This document shows positions 7,472 to 15,329 of a DNA stretch of 64,000 bases, in pieces. Location: the NCBI RefSeq assembly GCF_008905045.1, contig NZ_VWMY01000059.1:1-64000 (forward strand), given 5' to 3'. The notes under the pieces are model-generated. The model made no database searches. It saw nothing but the letters and a program-made list of their open reading frames with translations, and was not told the origin of the DNA. Position 1 is the stretch's first letter, and each line of letters begins with the position of its first letter. Source of the DNA: Streptomyces albicerus. GTDB taxonomy: Bacteria; Actinomycetota; Actinomycetes; Streptomycetales; Streptomycetaceae. A program made the position numbers and the translations under genes.

Positions 7472-9673
7472 GTGTTCGATCGAATTGCCGGGCTGGCCCT
7501 CCACCGGGGCCGACTCGTACTGACACTGACCGTGGTGGCCGTGGTCGCCATGGGGGCCATCGGCTTCGGGGCGTTCGGCAAGCTCCTGGGCGGGGGCTTC
7601 GAGGATCCGAACGCGCCCTCGACCCGCGCCCAGGAGCTCATCGACGAGAAGTTCGGCGGCGAGACCAATCTGGTCCTGCTGGTCCGGGCCGACGACGGCG
7701 ACCTCGGCTCCCCCGCCGCCGAACGCGCGGGCCGCACCCTCACCTCGGACCTCAAGGGCGAGCCCACCGTGGCGAACGTGATCTCGTACTGGGACACCGG
7801 CGCCGCCACGCTGACCTCCCGGGACGGCGACGCGGCGCTGGTGCTGGCCCACGTCAAGGGCGACGACACCGAGCAGGGCGACAACGCCTCGGCGCTCATC
7901 AACGAGTACACCGGCGACCGGAACGGTCTGACCGTGCAGGCCGGCGGAGAGGCCGCGGTCGGCGACGAGGTCCCCACCCAGGTCGCCAAGGACCTCGCGC
8001 TGGCCGAGACGATCGCCGTGCCCCTGATCCTCATCCTGCTCGTGATCGCCTTCGGCAGCATCGTCGCGGCACTGCTGCCCCTGGTCATCGGGCTGATCGC
8101 GATCGTCGGCACGTTCGCCGAGCTCTATGTGCTCGGCAGCGTCACCAACGTGTCGGTGTTCGCGATCAACCTCACCACCGCCCTCGGCCTGGGCCTCGGC
8201 ATCGACTACGCCCTGCTCATGATCAGCCGGTTCCGCGAGCACCTCGCGGAGGGCGCCGAGGTTCCGGAAGCACTCCGGCACACCGTGCGGACGGCCGGGC
8301 GGACCATCGTCTTCTCCGCGGCCACCGTCGCCGCCGCGCTGGCGGCCCTGCTGGTCTTCCCGCAGTTCTTCCTGCGCTCCTTCGCCTACGCGGGCATCGG
8401 CGTGGTGGTCATCGCCGCCGTCAGCGCCCTGCTCGTCGTCCCGGCGCTGCTCGCCGTGCTCGGCCACCGGGTCAACAACGGCCGGCTGCCCTGGGCGCAG
8501 ACCCTGCGCAGCGCCGAGGCGCCCGTCTGGGGCCGGCTGGCCCGTACGGTCATGCGCAGGCCCGCCCTGACCGCGCTGCCGGTCCTCGGGATCCTGCTGC
8601 TCGCCGCGAGTCCGCTGCTCGGCGTCACCTTCGGCACGCCGGACGAGCGGGTGCTGCCGGAGAGCGCCCAGAGCCGGCAGGTCGCCACCACGGTGCAGCG
8701 CGACTTCACGGGCAGCGATGAGTCGGCGGTGCAGATCGTCACGACCGGGGCCGTGGCCGCGGACGGGCTGCGTTCGTACGCGACCGAGCTGTCGCGGCTC
8801 GACGGCACCGTGCGGGTCGAGACGTCCGCGGGTACCTTCAGCGACGGCCGCGCCACCCCGCCAGGGCCCGCGAACGCGGCCCTCGGCCGGCCCGACGCCC
8901 AGCGGATCACGGTCGTCACCGGCCTCACCCCCAAGTCGGACGAGGCCCAGGACCTGGTCAAGGACGTACGGGCGGTGGCTCCGCCCGCCGGGACCGAGGC
9001 GCTGGTCGGCGGCACCGACGCGCGGCTCGTCGACTCCAGGGACTCGATCGCCGACCGGCTCCCGGCCGCGATCGGCCTCGTCGCGGGCACCACGTTCGTG
9101 CTCCTCTTCCTGTTCACCGGCAGCGTGGTCCAGCCACTGCGGGCGCTGGTCCTCAACGCCGTCAGCCTCACCGCGGCCATCGGCGTGATGGTGTGGATCT
9201 TCCAGGACGGCCATCTGTCCTCCCTGCTCGGCTTCACGCCGCAGCCGATGGACACCTCCATGACGGTGCTCATGTTCTGCATCGCCTTCGGCCTGTCCAT
9301 GGACTACGAGGTCTTCGTGACCAGCCGGATCAAGGAGCTGCACGACACGGGCGCCGACACGGAGACCGCCGTCACCAGCGGGCTCTCGCACACCGGGCGG
9401 ATCGTGACCATGGCCGCCGGGCTGCTCGCGGTGAGCTTCTTCGCCTTCGGCACGGCCCAGGTCAGCTTCATCCAGATGTTCGGGCTCGGCAGCGGTCTGG
9501 CCATCCTGATCGACGCGGTGGCCGTACGCGGAGTGCTCGTACCGGCGGCCATGCGCATCCTCGGCCGTACGGCCTGGTACTCGCCGAAGCCGCTGCGCAC
9601 GGTGCACGGGCGGCTGGGCCTCACCGAGGGCGCGCCCGCCGAGAAGGAGGAGCGGACGCCCGCCAAGGTCTGA
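7472..9673 (+). CDS. MMPL/RND family membrane transporter
   Basis: This 733-residue inner-membrane exporter has the MMPL layout: one N-terminal helix, a large extracytoplasmic loop, a five-to-six helix bundle (about 190-370), a second loop (about 390-530) and a second bundle (about 540-710). GIDYALLMISRFRE in the first half and GLSMDYEVFVTSRIKE in the second are the paired GxxxDY proton-relay motifs of the family. The GTG start has GGAGG 8 bases upstream. The divergent TetR gene suggests induction by an exported lipid, antibiotic or toxic compound. Confidence 0.92.
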   Translation: MFDRIAGLALHRGRLVLTLTVVAVVAMGAIGFGAFGKLLGGGFEDPNAPSTRAQELIDEKFGGETNLVLLVRADDGDLGSPAAERAGRTLTSDLKGEPTVANVISYWDTGAATLTSRDGDAALVLAHVKGDDTEQGDNASALINEYTGDRNGLTVQAGGEAAVGDEVPTQVAKDLALAETIAVPLILILLVIAFGSIVAALLPLVIGLIAIVGTFAELYVLGSVTNVSVFAINLTTALGLGLGIDYALLMISRFREHLAEGAEVPEALRHTVRTAGRTIVFSAATVAAALAALLVFPQFFLRSFAYAGIGVVVIAAVSALLVVPALLAVLGHRVNNGRLPWAQTLRSAEAPVWGRLARTVMRRPALTALPVLGILLLAASPLLGVTFGTPDERVLPESAQSRQVATTVQRDFTGSDESAVQIVTTGAVAADGLRSYATELSRLDGTVRVETSAGTFSDGRATPPGPANAALGRPDAQRITVVTGLTPKSDEAQDLVKDVRAVAPPAGTEALVGGTDARLVDSRDSIADRLPAAIGLVAGTTFVLLFLFTGSVVQPLRALVLNAVSLTAAIGVMVWIFQDGHLSSLLGFTPQPMDTSMTVLMFCIAFGLSMDYEVFVTSRIKELHDTGADTETAVTSGLSHTGRIVTMAAGLLAVSFFAFGTAQVSFIQMFGLGSGLAILIDAVAVRGVLVPAAMRILGRTAWYSPKPLRTVHGRLGLTEGAPAEKEERTPAKV

Positions 9674-9680
9674 CCCTCTG

Positions 9681-9716
9681 GCGGCGAGAGCGGCGAGAGC
9701 GGCGAGAGCGGCGAGG
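9681..9716. repeat. GCGGCGAGA tandem repeat, four copies
   Basis: Four 9-bp units follow directly after the MMPL stop codon. The last copy is slightly diverged (GCGGCGAGG). Confidence 0.75.
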
Positions 9717-9733
9717 GCCGCGAGCGGTCGACG

Positions 9734-9769
9734 CAGGTGCCCGGCCGGGAAACCCCGGCCGGGCACCTG
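9734..9769 (+). terminator. Strong terminator after the MMPL gene
   Basis: A perfect 16-bp stem (9734-9749 with 9754-9769) closes a 4-base AAAC loop. It lies 61 bases after the MMPL stop. A second weaker GC-rich inverted repeat follows at about 9779-9825. Confidence 0.85.
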
Positions 9770-9862
9770 GCAGCGAATCCCCGGCCGGACGCCTGCCGGG
9801 AATCCTCGGCCGGGCGTACCCGCAAAACCCCGTGCGAGATTCCGATCCCAGCGGCATAATCT

Positions 9863-9875
9863 CTGACTGAGTCAG
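9863..9875. promoter_or_regulatory. Palindrome upstream of the MarR-GNAT gene
   Basis: CTGACTGAGTCAG is perfectly symmetrical about 9869 and lies just after a CATAAT -10-like hexamer (9855-9860). MarR proteins commonly bind such short palindromes over their own promoter, so autoregulation is likely. Confidence 0.5.
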
Positions 9876-9930
9876 CTATCTACCCGTTACGCAGCCCCTC
9901 GTGTGAGCCGCAAAGCAGGTGTGAGGTGTC

Positions 9931-10869
9931 ATGACCGTTCAAGAGATCCGTGCCTTCAACCGCTTCTATACGAACCTCATCGGCGCGCTGGACTACAGCC
10001 GCCAACTCCACGCCCCGTACACGCTCACGGAGTCCCGCGTGCTGTACGAACTCGCCCACTCCCCGCGCACGGACGCGGCGGACCTCCGTACCGAACTCTG
10101 CCTGGACTCGGGCTATCTGAGCCGTCTGCTGGCGAAGTTCGAGAAGGACGGGCTGATCGAGCGCGCACCGTCCGAGCAGGACACCCGCCGTCGCCGCGTC
10201 ACGCTCACGGCCAGCGGCCGGGAGACCGCCGACCTCCTCGACGAGCGTTCACGCGAGGCGGTCGGCTCACTGCTGTCCACGGTGCCGCCGCGGGACCGCC
10301 CCCGCCTCACCGAGGCGATGCACACAGTCCGCGAGATCCTCTCCGACGGCCACCGCCGGCCGCCCCGCGGCGAGGACGTCCTGCTCCGTGAACCCGGCCC
10401 GGGCGACCTCGGCTGGATCGTGCAGCGCAACGCCGCGCTGTACGCCGCCGAGTACGGCTGGAACGCGGACTACGAGGGCCTGGTCGCCCGGATCGTCGCC
10501 GATTTCGCCGAGGACCACGACCCGCACCTGGAGCGGGTGTGGATCGCGGAGCTGGACGGCCGCCCGGTCGGCTGCGTGATGTGCGTACGGGACGAGGCAC
10601 CCGGCGCCGCCCGGCTGCGCCTCCTGCTCGTCGAACCGGACGCGCGCGGCCTGGGCATCGGCGATCAACTGGTGCGGGCCTGCATCGAGTTCACGCGCGG
10701 CGTCGGCTACCGCGAGCTGGTCCTGTGGACGAACGACGTGCTGGCCTCCGCCCGCCGTATCTACCAGCGCCACGGCTTCGTCCTGCTCGCCGAGAAACCG
10801 CACCGCTCCTTCGGCAAGGACCTGGTCGGCCAGGACTGGCGCCTGGACCTGCACGGCTCGCAGGAGTGA
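9931..10869 (+). CDS. MarR-GNAT fusion: regulator with acetyltransferase domain
   Basis: This 312-residue protein fuses a MarR winged helix (about 1-145, with LRTELCLDSGYLSRLLAKFEKDGLIER as the recognition region) to a GNAT N-acetyltransferase (about 150-312). The acetyl-CoA motif is DARGLGIGDQLV and the closing segment is SARRIYQRHGFVLL. The fusion is a known but poorly characterised architecture. It may couple small-molecule acetylation to gene control. ATG 9931 follows a GAGGTG ribosome binding site. The palindrome at 9863-9875 suggests autoregulation. Confidence 0.88.
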   Translation: MTVQEIRAFNRFYTNLIGALDYSRQLHAPYTLTESRVLYELAHSPRTDAADLRTELCLDSGYLSRLLAKFEKDGLIERAPSEQDTRRRRVTLTASGRETADLLDERSREAVGSLLSTVPPRDRPRLTEAMHTVREILSDGHRRPPRGEDVLLREPGPGDLGWIVQRNAALYAAEYGWNADYEGLVARIVADFAEDHDPHLERVWIAELDGRPVGCVMCVRDEAPGAARLRLLLVEPDARGLGIGDQLVRACIEFTRGVGYRELVLWTNDVLASARRIYQRHGFVLLAEKPHRSFGKDLVGQDWRLDLHGSQE

Positions 10870-10943
10870 CACAGGAGTGACAACGGAAAAGTGGCAGCGG
10901 ACGGACGAGTGACAGCGGACAGGTGACGGGTAGTGTCCGGGGC

Positions 10944-11744
10944 ATGAAGCTGGCCTTCTCCACTCTCGGTGTACCCGGACTCCCGATGAGCGACGTGGTG
11001 CGGCTCGCCGCCACGCACGGCTACCACGGCGTCGAGCTGCGCGCGCATCCCGAGGAGCCGGTCCATCCCGGCATCGGCCTCACCGAGCGGGCCGACGTGG
11101 CGGCCGAGTTCAAGGCGGCGGGCATCGAGATCCTGGGCCTCGCGGGGTACGCGCGCGTGGCGGCACCGGGCGACGACGGTCCCGTACTGGGCGAGATCCG
11201 TGCGCTCCTGGAGCTCGCCCGCGACCTCGGCGCCCCCTTCATCCGCGTCTTCCCCGGCGCCGGCCCGGACCAGGGCCCCGAGGAGGCCGACGCGACGGCC
11301 GCCCGCCGCCTGGGCACGGCGGCGGAGTACGCGGCCGACCTGGGCGTACGGATCCTCCTCGAGACCCATGACTCGCACCGCACCGGCGCCGACGCGATCC
11401 GTGTCCTCGGCCTCGTCGGCCACCGCCAGGTCGGCTCCCTCTGGGACGTCATGCACACCTGGCTGGGCGGCGAACAGCCCTCGTCCACCTACGCCGCGCT
11501 CTCCCCCTACCTCGGCTACGTCCAGGTCAAGGACATCGCCTCCGCCGACGACACGACCCCGCTGCCGCTCGGCTCGGGCGTCCTCCCCCTCACGGAGTGC
11601 GTCGAACTTCTCTCCCGCGAGGGCTGGGACGGCTGGCTGTGCTGGGAGTACGAGAAGCGGTGGTACGAGTCGGCCGCACCGCTCGAAGGCTTGCTGGGCG
11701 CGGGCCGGGAGCATCTGGCGCGGCTGCTGAACGAGTCGGCGTAG
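10944..11744 (+). CDS. Sugar phosphate isomerase/epimerase (TIM barrel)
   Basis: This 266-residue protein of the xylose isomerase-like TIM-barrel family starts MKLAFSTLGVPGLPMSDVV. It contains ILLETHDSH and SLWDVMHTW as metal-site-like segments and YVQVKDI near the C-terminus. It probably isomerises or epimerises a sugar or keto-acid. ATG 10944 begins the fold directly. GTG 10923 in the same frame would add seven residues but has no better ribosome binding site. It lies 74 bases after the MarR-GNAT gene. It is distinct from the isomerase at 406-1236. Confidence 0.85.
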   Translation: MKLAFSTLGVPGLPMSDVVRLAATHGYHGVELRAHPEEPVHPGIGLTERADVAAEFKAAGIEILGLAGYARVAAPGDDGPVLGEIRALLELARDLGAPFIRVFPGAGPDQGPEEADATAARRLGTAAEYAADLGVRILLETHDSHRTGADAIRVLGLVGHRQVGSLWDVMHTWLGGEQPSSTYAALSPYLGYVQVKDIASADDTTPLPLGSGVLPLTECVELLSREGWDGWLCWEYEKRWYESAAPLEGLLGAGREHLARLLNESA

Positions 11745-11930
11745 GGCACCGACGACGAGAGGGAAGGCGGCCTGCCGGCGCCAGGACGGGGTTCCGCCGG
11801 GCGTCGCGGCCGTCGTTCACGTCGTACGACACCTTCCGGACGTGCTCGCCCGCCGCTGTGCGATGATCCGTCGACAGGCCCTCCGGCCGGAGGAATCCGT
11901 AGACCCGATCGGGCAGTTGGAGGGTGAGCC

Positions 11931-12929
11931 GTGCAGGAGCACCACCCACCCCTGATGCTCGTCCGAGAAGCCCTCCGCACTCTCGGTCTCCACTGGCGTC
12001 CCCTCTACGGGCTCACGCTCATCGTCACCGCCCTCACCACCCTGGCCGGAGGCGGCATCGTGACGGCCGGGTTCCTCGTGTCCTGGGGCACGTTCGAGGA
12101 GGTCCGAAGAAGCGCGGAGCAGAATGTCGCCGACGAGGACCCCATCGTGGCGTACATCGACGGCCGGATGGAGTCGCTGCAAGAGGTCGGAGCCGTCGTC
12201 ACGGTCCTGCTCCTGGTCGTCGCGTTGGTCGTCCTCGCCGTGCTGCACACCGCTCACGCGATCGCCTTCGACCACACCCGCAACGGCGGCCAAGGACGCA
12301 TGAGCATCGGGGAGTTGTGGGCGCGCACGCGCCCACACGTCGGCGTCGCCATCCGGGTGGAGGGGCGGACCTGGCTGCGCGTCGGCGCTGTCGCCTTCCT
12401 GGGGTTCGCGCTGTGGGCCGCCGTCGAGGCGGGCGCGGTGCCCGGCGTGGAGCGTACGAACGTCGGTGAGACCGCGACGATGCAGTACCGGATCGTGGGC
12501 TGGGGCCTGCCGATCGCGATCGCGGGACTCGGCCTGCTGGTGTATTTCCGCCACTGCGTGGCCACCGCTGCGCTGGTCTCCGAGAGCTCCTCCTCCAAGG
12601 CGGCCGTACGCCGCTCCTGGGCGCTGACTCGGGTCGCGCCCTGGAAGACGTACGGCATGGGCCTGTTCCTCGCGGCCGCCGTCGTACTCGTCTTCGTCCT
12701 CCTCCAGTACGCGGCCGCCCCCGTCGCCCACCCCCTCGGCCTGGCCATGCTCTGGCTGAGCGGCGACAACGCGTACATCACCGGCGTACTGGTCCTGATC
12801 ACCCCGACCGCGGTGGCGCTGTTGCTGCTGCCCTTGGTGATCCTGCCGCCCGTGTACGCGGTGGTGGCCCTGCTCTACAGGGACCTGCGCGCGCTGGAGA
12901 GCGGCAGCCGCGTCACCTCCGCGGTGTGA
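11931..12929 (+). CDS. Integral membrane protein, GPDPase membrane-domain-like
   Basis: This 332-residue polytopic protein has about six hydrophobic segments (around 27-50, 85-108, 145-165, 190-208, 240-262 and 285-315). The C-terminal PPVYAVVALLYRDLRALE resembles the ending of the glycerophosphodiester phosphodiesterase membrane-domain family, though no catalytic domain is attached. The GTG start has GGAGGGTG upstream. It converges on the EamA gene, and the two 3' ends overlap by 55 bases. Function is unknown. Confidence 0.7.
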   Translation: MQEHHPPLMLVREALRTLGLHWRPLYGLTLIVTALTTLAGGGIVTAGFLVSWGTFEEVRRSAEQNVADEDPIVAYIDGRMESLQEVGAVVTVLLLVVALVVLAVLHTAHAIAFDHTRNGGQGRMSIGELWARTRPHVGVAIRVEGRTWLRVGAVAFLGFALWAAVEAGAVPGVERTNVGETATMQYRIVGWGLPIAIAGLGLLVYFRHCVATAALVSESSSSKAAVRRSWALTRVAPWKTYGMGLFLAAAVVLVFVLLQYAAAPVAHPLGLAMLWLSGDNAYITGVLVLITPTAVALLLLPLVILPPVYAVVALLYRDLRALESGSRVTSAV

Positions 12930-13810
12930 GGCTCGGGGGCCGGCCGAGCAGGGCCGCCGGTCCTCACGAGCGAAGCCAGTGCCACTCCGCCCACCAGCAA
13001 CGCCGCCGCGCACCACCGCAGTGGGCTGACCGACTCCCCCAGGAACAGCGCCGCCGACGACATCCCGAAGACCGGGACCAGGAGCGAGAACGGGGCCACC
13101 GTCGAGGCGGGGTGGCGGCGCAGCAGCCACCCCCACGCCCCGAAGCCGAACACCGTCGTCACCCAGGCGACGTAGACGATGACGCCTACCCCCTGCCAGT
13201 CCAGGGCACGCAGGGCGGCGAGGTCACGGGACGGGCCTTCCATCAGGAGGGACAGCCCCAGCAACGGCAGCACAGGGACGGTACTCACCCACACCATGAA
13301 GTTCAGGGAGTCGGGCGGGGACGCCTTGCGCGTAAGGACATTGGAGACTCCCCAGCAGGCGGCGGCCGCGACAACCAGCAAGAAGGCGAGCAGAGGGCCC
13401 GACGTGCCCTCGTCCACGGCCGCCACTCCCACCCCGCACAGTGCGATCGCCATGCCCAACAGCCGTATCCGGGTGGGGCGTTCGCCCAGAGCCACGTATG
13501 CGAACAGCGCCGTGAAGACGGCCTGGATCTGCACCACGAGCGACGACAGTCCGGCGGGCATCCCGGCGTCCATCCCGATGAAGAGCAGTCCGAACTTCAC
13601 CACCCCCAGCACCAGCCCCACCCCCACGACCCACTTCCACGCCACCTTCGGGCGCCCCACGAAGAAGACCGCGGGCAGCGCGGCCACCAGGAAGCGCAGG
13701 GCCGAGAAGAGGAGCGGCGGGAAGTGGTCGAGGCCGATCTCGATGACGGTGAAGTTCACGCCCCAGACGGCGGCGACGAGGACGGCGAGACAGAGGTGGG
13801 CGGGTCGCAT
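12875..13810 (-). CDS. EamA/DMT-family transporter
   Basis: This 311-residue permease of the drug/metabolite transporter superfamily contains two EamA repeats of five helices. Repeat one spans roughly 1-135 (LAVLVAAVWGVNFTVIEIG) and repeat two 150-285 (LLVVAAAACWGVSNVLTRK). It ends in a short cytoplasmic tail. Such proteins export amino acids or metabolites. It is divergent from a LysR regulator 108 bases away, a common regulator-exporter pairing. The last 55 bases overlap the 3' end of the convergent membrane-protein gene. ATG 13810 was chosen as the start of the first helix. Confidence 0.88.
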   Translation of the reverse strand: MRPAHLCLAVLVAAVWGVNFTVIEIGLDHFPPLLFSALRFLVAALPAVFFVGRPKVAWKWVVGVGLVLGVVKFGLLFIGMDAGMPAGLSSLVVQIQAVFTALFAYVALGERPTRIRLLGMAIALCGVGVAAVDEGTSGPLLAFLLVVAAAACWGVSNVLTRKASPPDSLNFMVWVSTVPVLPLLGLSLLMEGPSRDLAALRALDWQGVGVIVYVAWVTTVFGFGAWGWLLRRHPASTVAPFSLLVPVFGMSSAALFLGESVSPLRWCAAALLVGGVALASLVRTGGPARPAPEPHTAEVTRLPLSSARRSL

Positions 13811-13918
13811 GCGTCGAGGATCACGCCCCGGAACCATGAAGCACCAGCGATGATTGCTGCATGGATGGATGAAGCACCGCTTACGACCTGGGGCGAAGCC
13901 CGCCGACTGGAGGCCACC

Positions 13919-14836
13919 GTGCTCGATCTGCAACGCCTGCGCGCCCTGCACGCCGTCTCCGTGCACGGCACCGTCGCCGCCGCGGCGGCCGCGCTCGGAT
14001 ACACGCCTTCCGCCGTGTCCCAGCAGATCGCGAAACTGGAGCGGGAGACCCGGACCGTGCTCCTCGAACGGCAGGGACGGGGCATACGGCTCACCGAGCA
14101 GGCGGAGCAACTGGCCGCGGCCGCACAGGAGTTGATGGCCGTCGTCGAGCGGGCCGAGACGGAGCTGGAGGAGCGGCGGGGACTCCCGGTCGGCCGGCTG
14201 ACCATCGCGGCCTTCGCGAGCGCGGCGCGCGGTCTCCTGCCGGGCGTACTGGCCGACCTGGCCAAACGGCACCCGGCTCTGGATACCCGGATGTCCGAGA
14301 TCGACCCGCACCTGTCCGTGGACCTGGTCGCCAAGGGCGCGGTCGACGTCGCCATCGTGCACGACTGGGACATCGCACCCCTGCCCACCCCTCCGGGGGT
14401 CGAACAGGCCGTGATCGGGGACGACCTGTGCGATCTTCTGGTCCCCGCGGACCACCCCTTCGCCGCCCGCCGCTCCGTTCGCCGCACGGACCTGAAGAAC
14501 GAGCGCTGGATCTGCCAGCCACCCGGCCGGGTCTGCCACGACTGGCTGATACGCACACTGCGCGATGCCGGCTGCGAACCCGACATCGTCCACCAGGCCG
14601 ACGAGAACCCGACCCTGGTCGCCCTTGTCGCGGCGGGCCTCGGTGTCGGCCTCGTTCCCCGCCTCGGCCGAGGCCCGCTGCCCGACGGGGTCGTGGAGGT
14701 CTCGCTCGACCCCATGCCCCTACGGCGGCTGTACGCACTGTGGCGCACGGGAGCGTCCCGCCGCCCGGCGATCGCGGAGACGGTCCGCGCGCTGCAGGAC
14801 CACTGGCCCAGGGCGTCGGCGCACGCCGGCGGCTGA
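13919..14836 (+). CDS. LysR family transcriptional regulator
   Basis: This 305-residue regulator has an N-terminal winged helix (LDLQRLRALHAVSVHG, then GYTPSAVSQQIAKLE) and a LysR substrate-binding domain. GTG 13919 gives the canonical LDLQRLRAL start and has GGAGG 5 bases upstream. ATG 13850 and 13865 would add a non-homologous leader. The divergent EamA gene is the likely target, and the 108-base gap between them is the place to look for T-N11-A sites. Confidence 0.9.
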   Translation: MLDLQRLRALHAVSVHGTVAAAAAALGYTPSAVSQQIAKLERETRTVLLERQGRGIRLTEQAEQLAAAAQELMAVVERAETELEERRGLPVGRLTIAAFASAARGLLPGVLADLAKRHPALDTRMSEIDPHLSVDLVAKGAVDVAIVHDWDIAPLPTPPGVEQAVIGDDLCDLLVPADHPFAARRSVRRTDLKNERWICQPPGRVCHDWLIRTLRDAGCEPDIVHQADENPTLVALVAAGLGVGLVPRLGRGPLPDGVVEVSLDPMPLRRLYALWRTGASRRPAIAETVRALQDHWPRASAHAGG

Positions 14837-15107
14837 CAGAACCTGGGGCGGCTGACACCTGAGGCGACTGGCAGAGCCTGATGAGGCGCCGGGCCGAACC
14901 GGCCCAAAACAACACCACACCCACCCCGTTGGGCACTTCCGTTCCCACCCATACCAATTTCGGGGAATCGGTGGATTCCGGGGAACCCATCCCCGCCACC
15001 CCCCGTCCAACCCGCATGCTGCCGGATGAGTCTTCGCAGTGCGGTGTCGGCTTCGCTGCTGGCTGCGATCGCTGACCACCCTCTCCGCCGCCTGCGGCCG
15101 GCAGCAC

Positions 15108-15149
15108 GCCGTCATCGGCGCGCCCCCCTCCAACAGCGCCGATGACGGC
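15108..15149. terminator. 13-bp inverted repeat
   Basis: GCCGTCATCGGCG at 15108-15120 is matched exactly in inverse at 15137-15149 around a 16-base loop and is followed by a pyrimidine-rich run. It may be a terminator for readthrough from the LysR gene, although that stop is 270 bases away. Confidence 0.5.
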
Positions 15150-15151
15150 CC

Positions 15152-15204
15152 CTCTTCTCTCCGCGTCTCTGCGCGCTCTTCTCTCCGCGCTCTTCTCTCC
15201 CGCG
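15152..15204. repeat. CTCTTCTCTCCGCG repeats, three copies
   Basis: Copies lie at 15152-15165, 15176-15189 and 15190-15204, the last with one extra C. Confidence 0.65.
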
Positions 15205-15239
15205 TTCACGGTGTGGGCTGTCCGCGCTATTGACTGGCA

Positions 15240-15277
15240 GAAATTTCCCGGATATCCGTGACTCCTTGGAAGTTTCC
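15240..15277 (+). promoter_or_regulatory. GH3 promoter region with paired GAAA-TTTC boxes
   Basis: GAAATTTC at 15240-15247 and GGAAGTTTCC at 15268-15277 are short palindromes 29 bases apart, upstream of the GH3 start at 15330. A TTGACT -35-like hexamer lies just before them. GAAA-TTTC motifs are seen upstream of secreted hydrolase genes in Streptomyces, but the regulator here is not known. Confidence 0.4.
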
Positions 15278-15329
15278 TTCATACTCGCCCCTCCACGGGC
15301 CCTCAGGGCCCTCTCCGGAAGGAGCGCAC

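Larger units (their letters stand above)
14837..15329. other. Intergenic region between LysR gene and GH3 gene
   Basis: No convincing gene was found in these 493 bases. The region holds the inverted repeat at 15108-15149, three CT-rich repeats at 15152-15204 and the GH3 promoter region with two GAAANTTTC-like boxes at 15240-15277. Confidence 0.6.

Noticed and set aside
7388..9766. Long open frame on the minus strand opposite the MMPL gene, continuous with the TetR gene
   Set aside because: It is the high-GC shadow of the plus-strand transporter, with His/Gly/Arg/Glu-rich nonsense composition. The TetR protein itself starts at ATG 7387.
12926..13850. N-terminal extension of the LysR gene across the EamA gene
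   Set aside because: The extension is antisense to a clear transporter and has no homologous fold. GTG 13919 with a GGAGG site gives the canonical LysR start.
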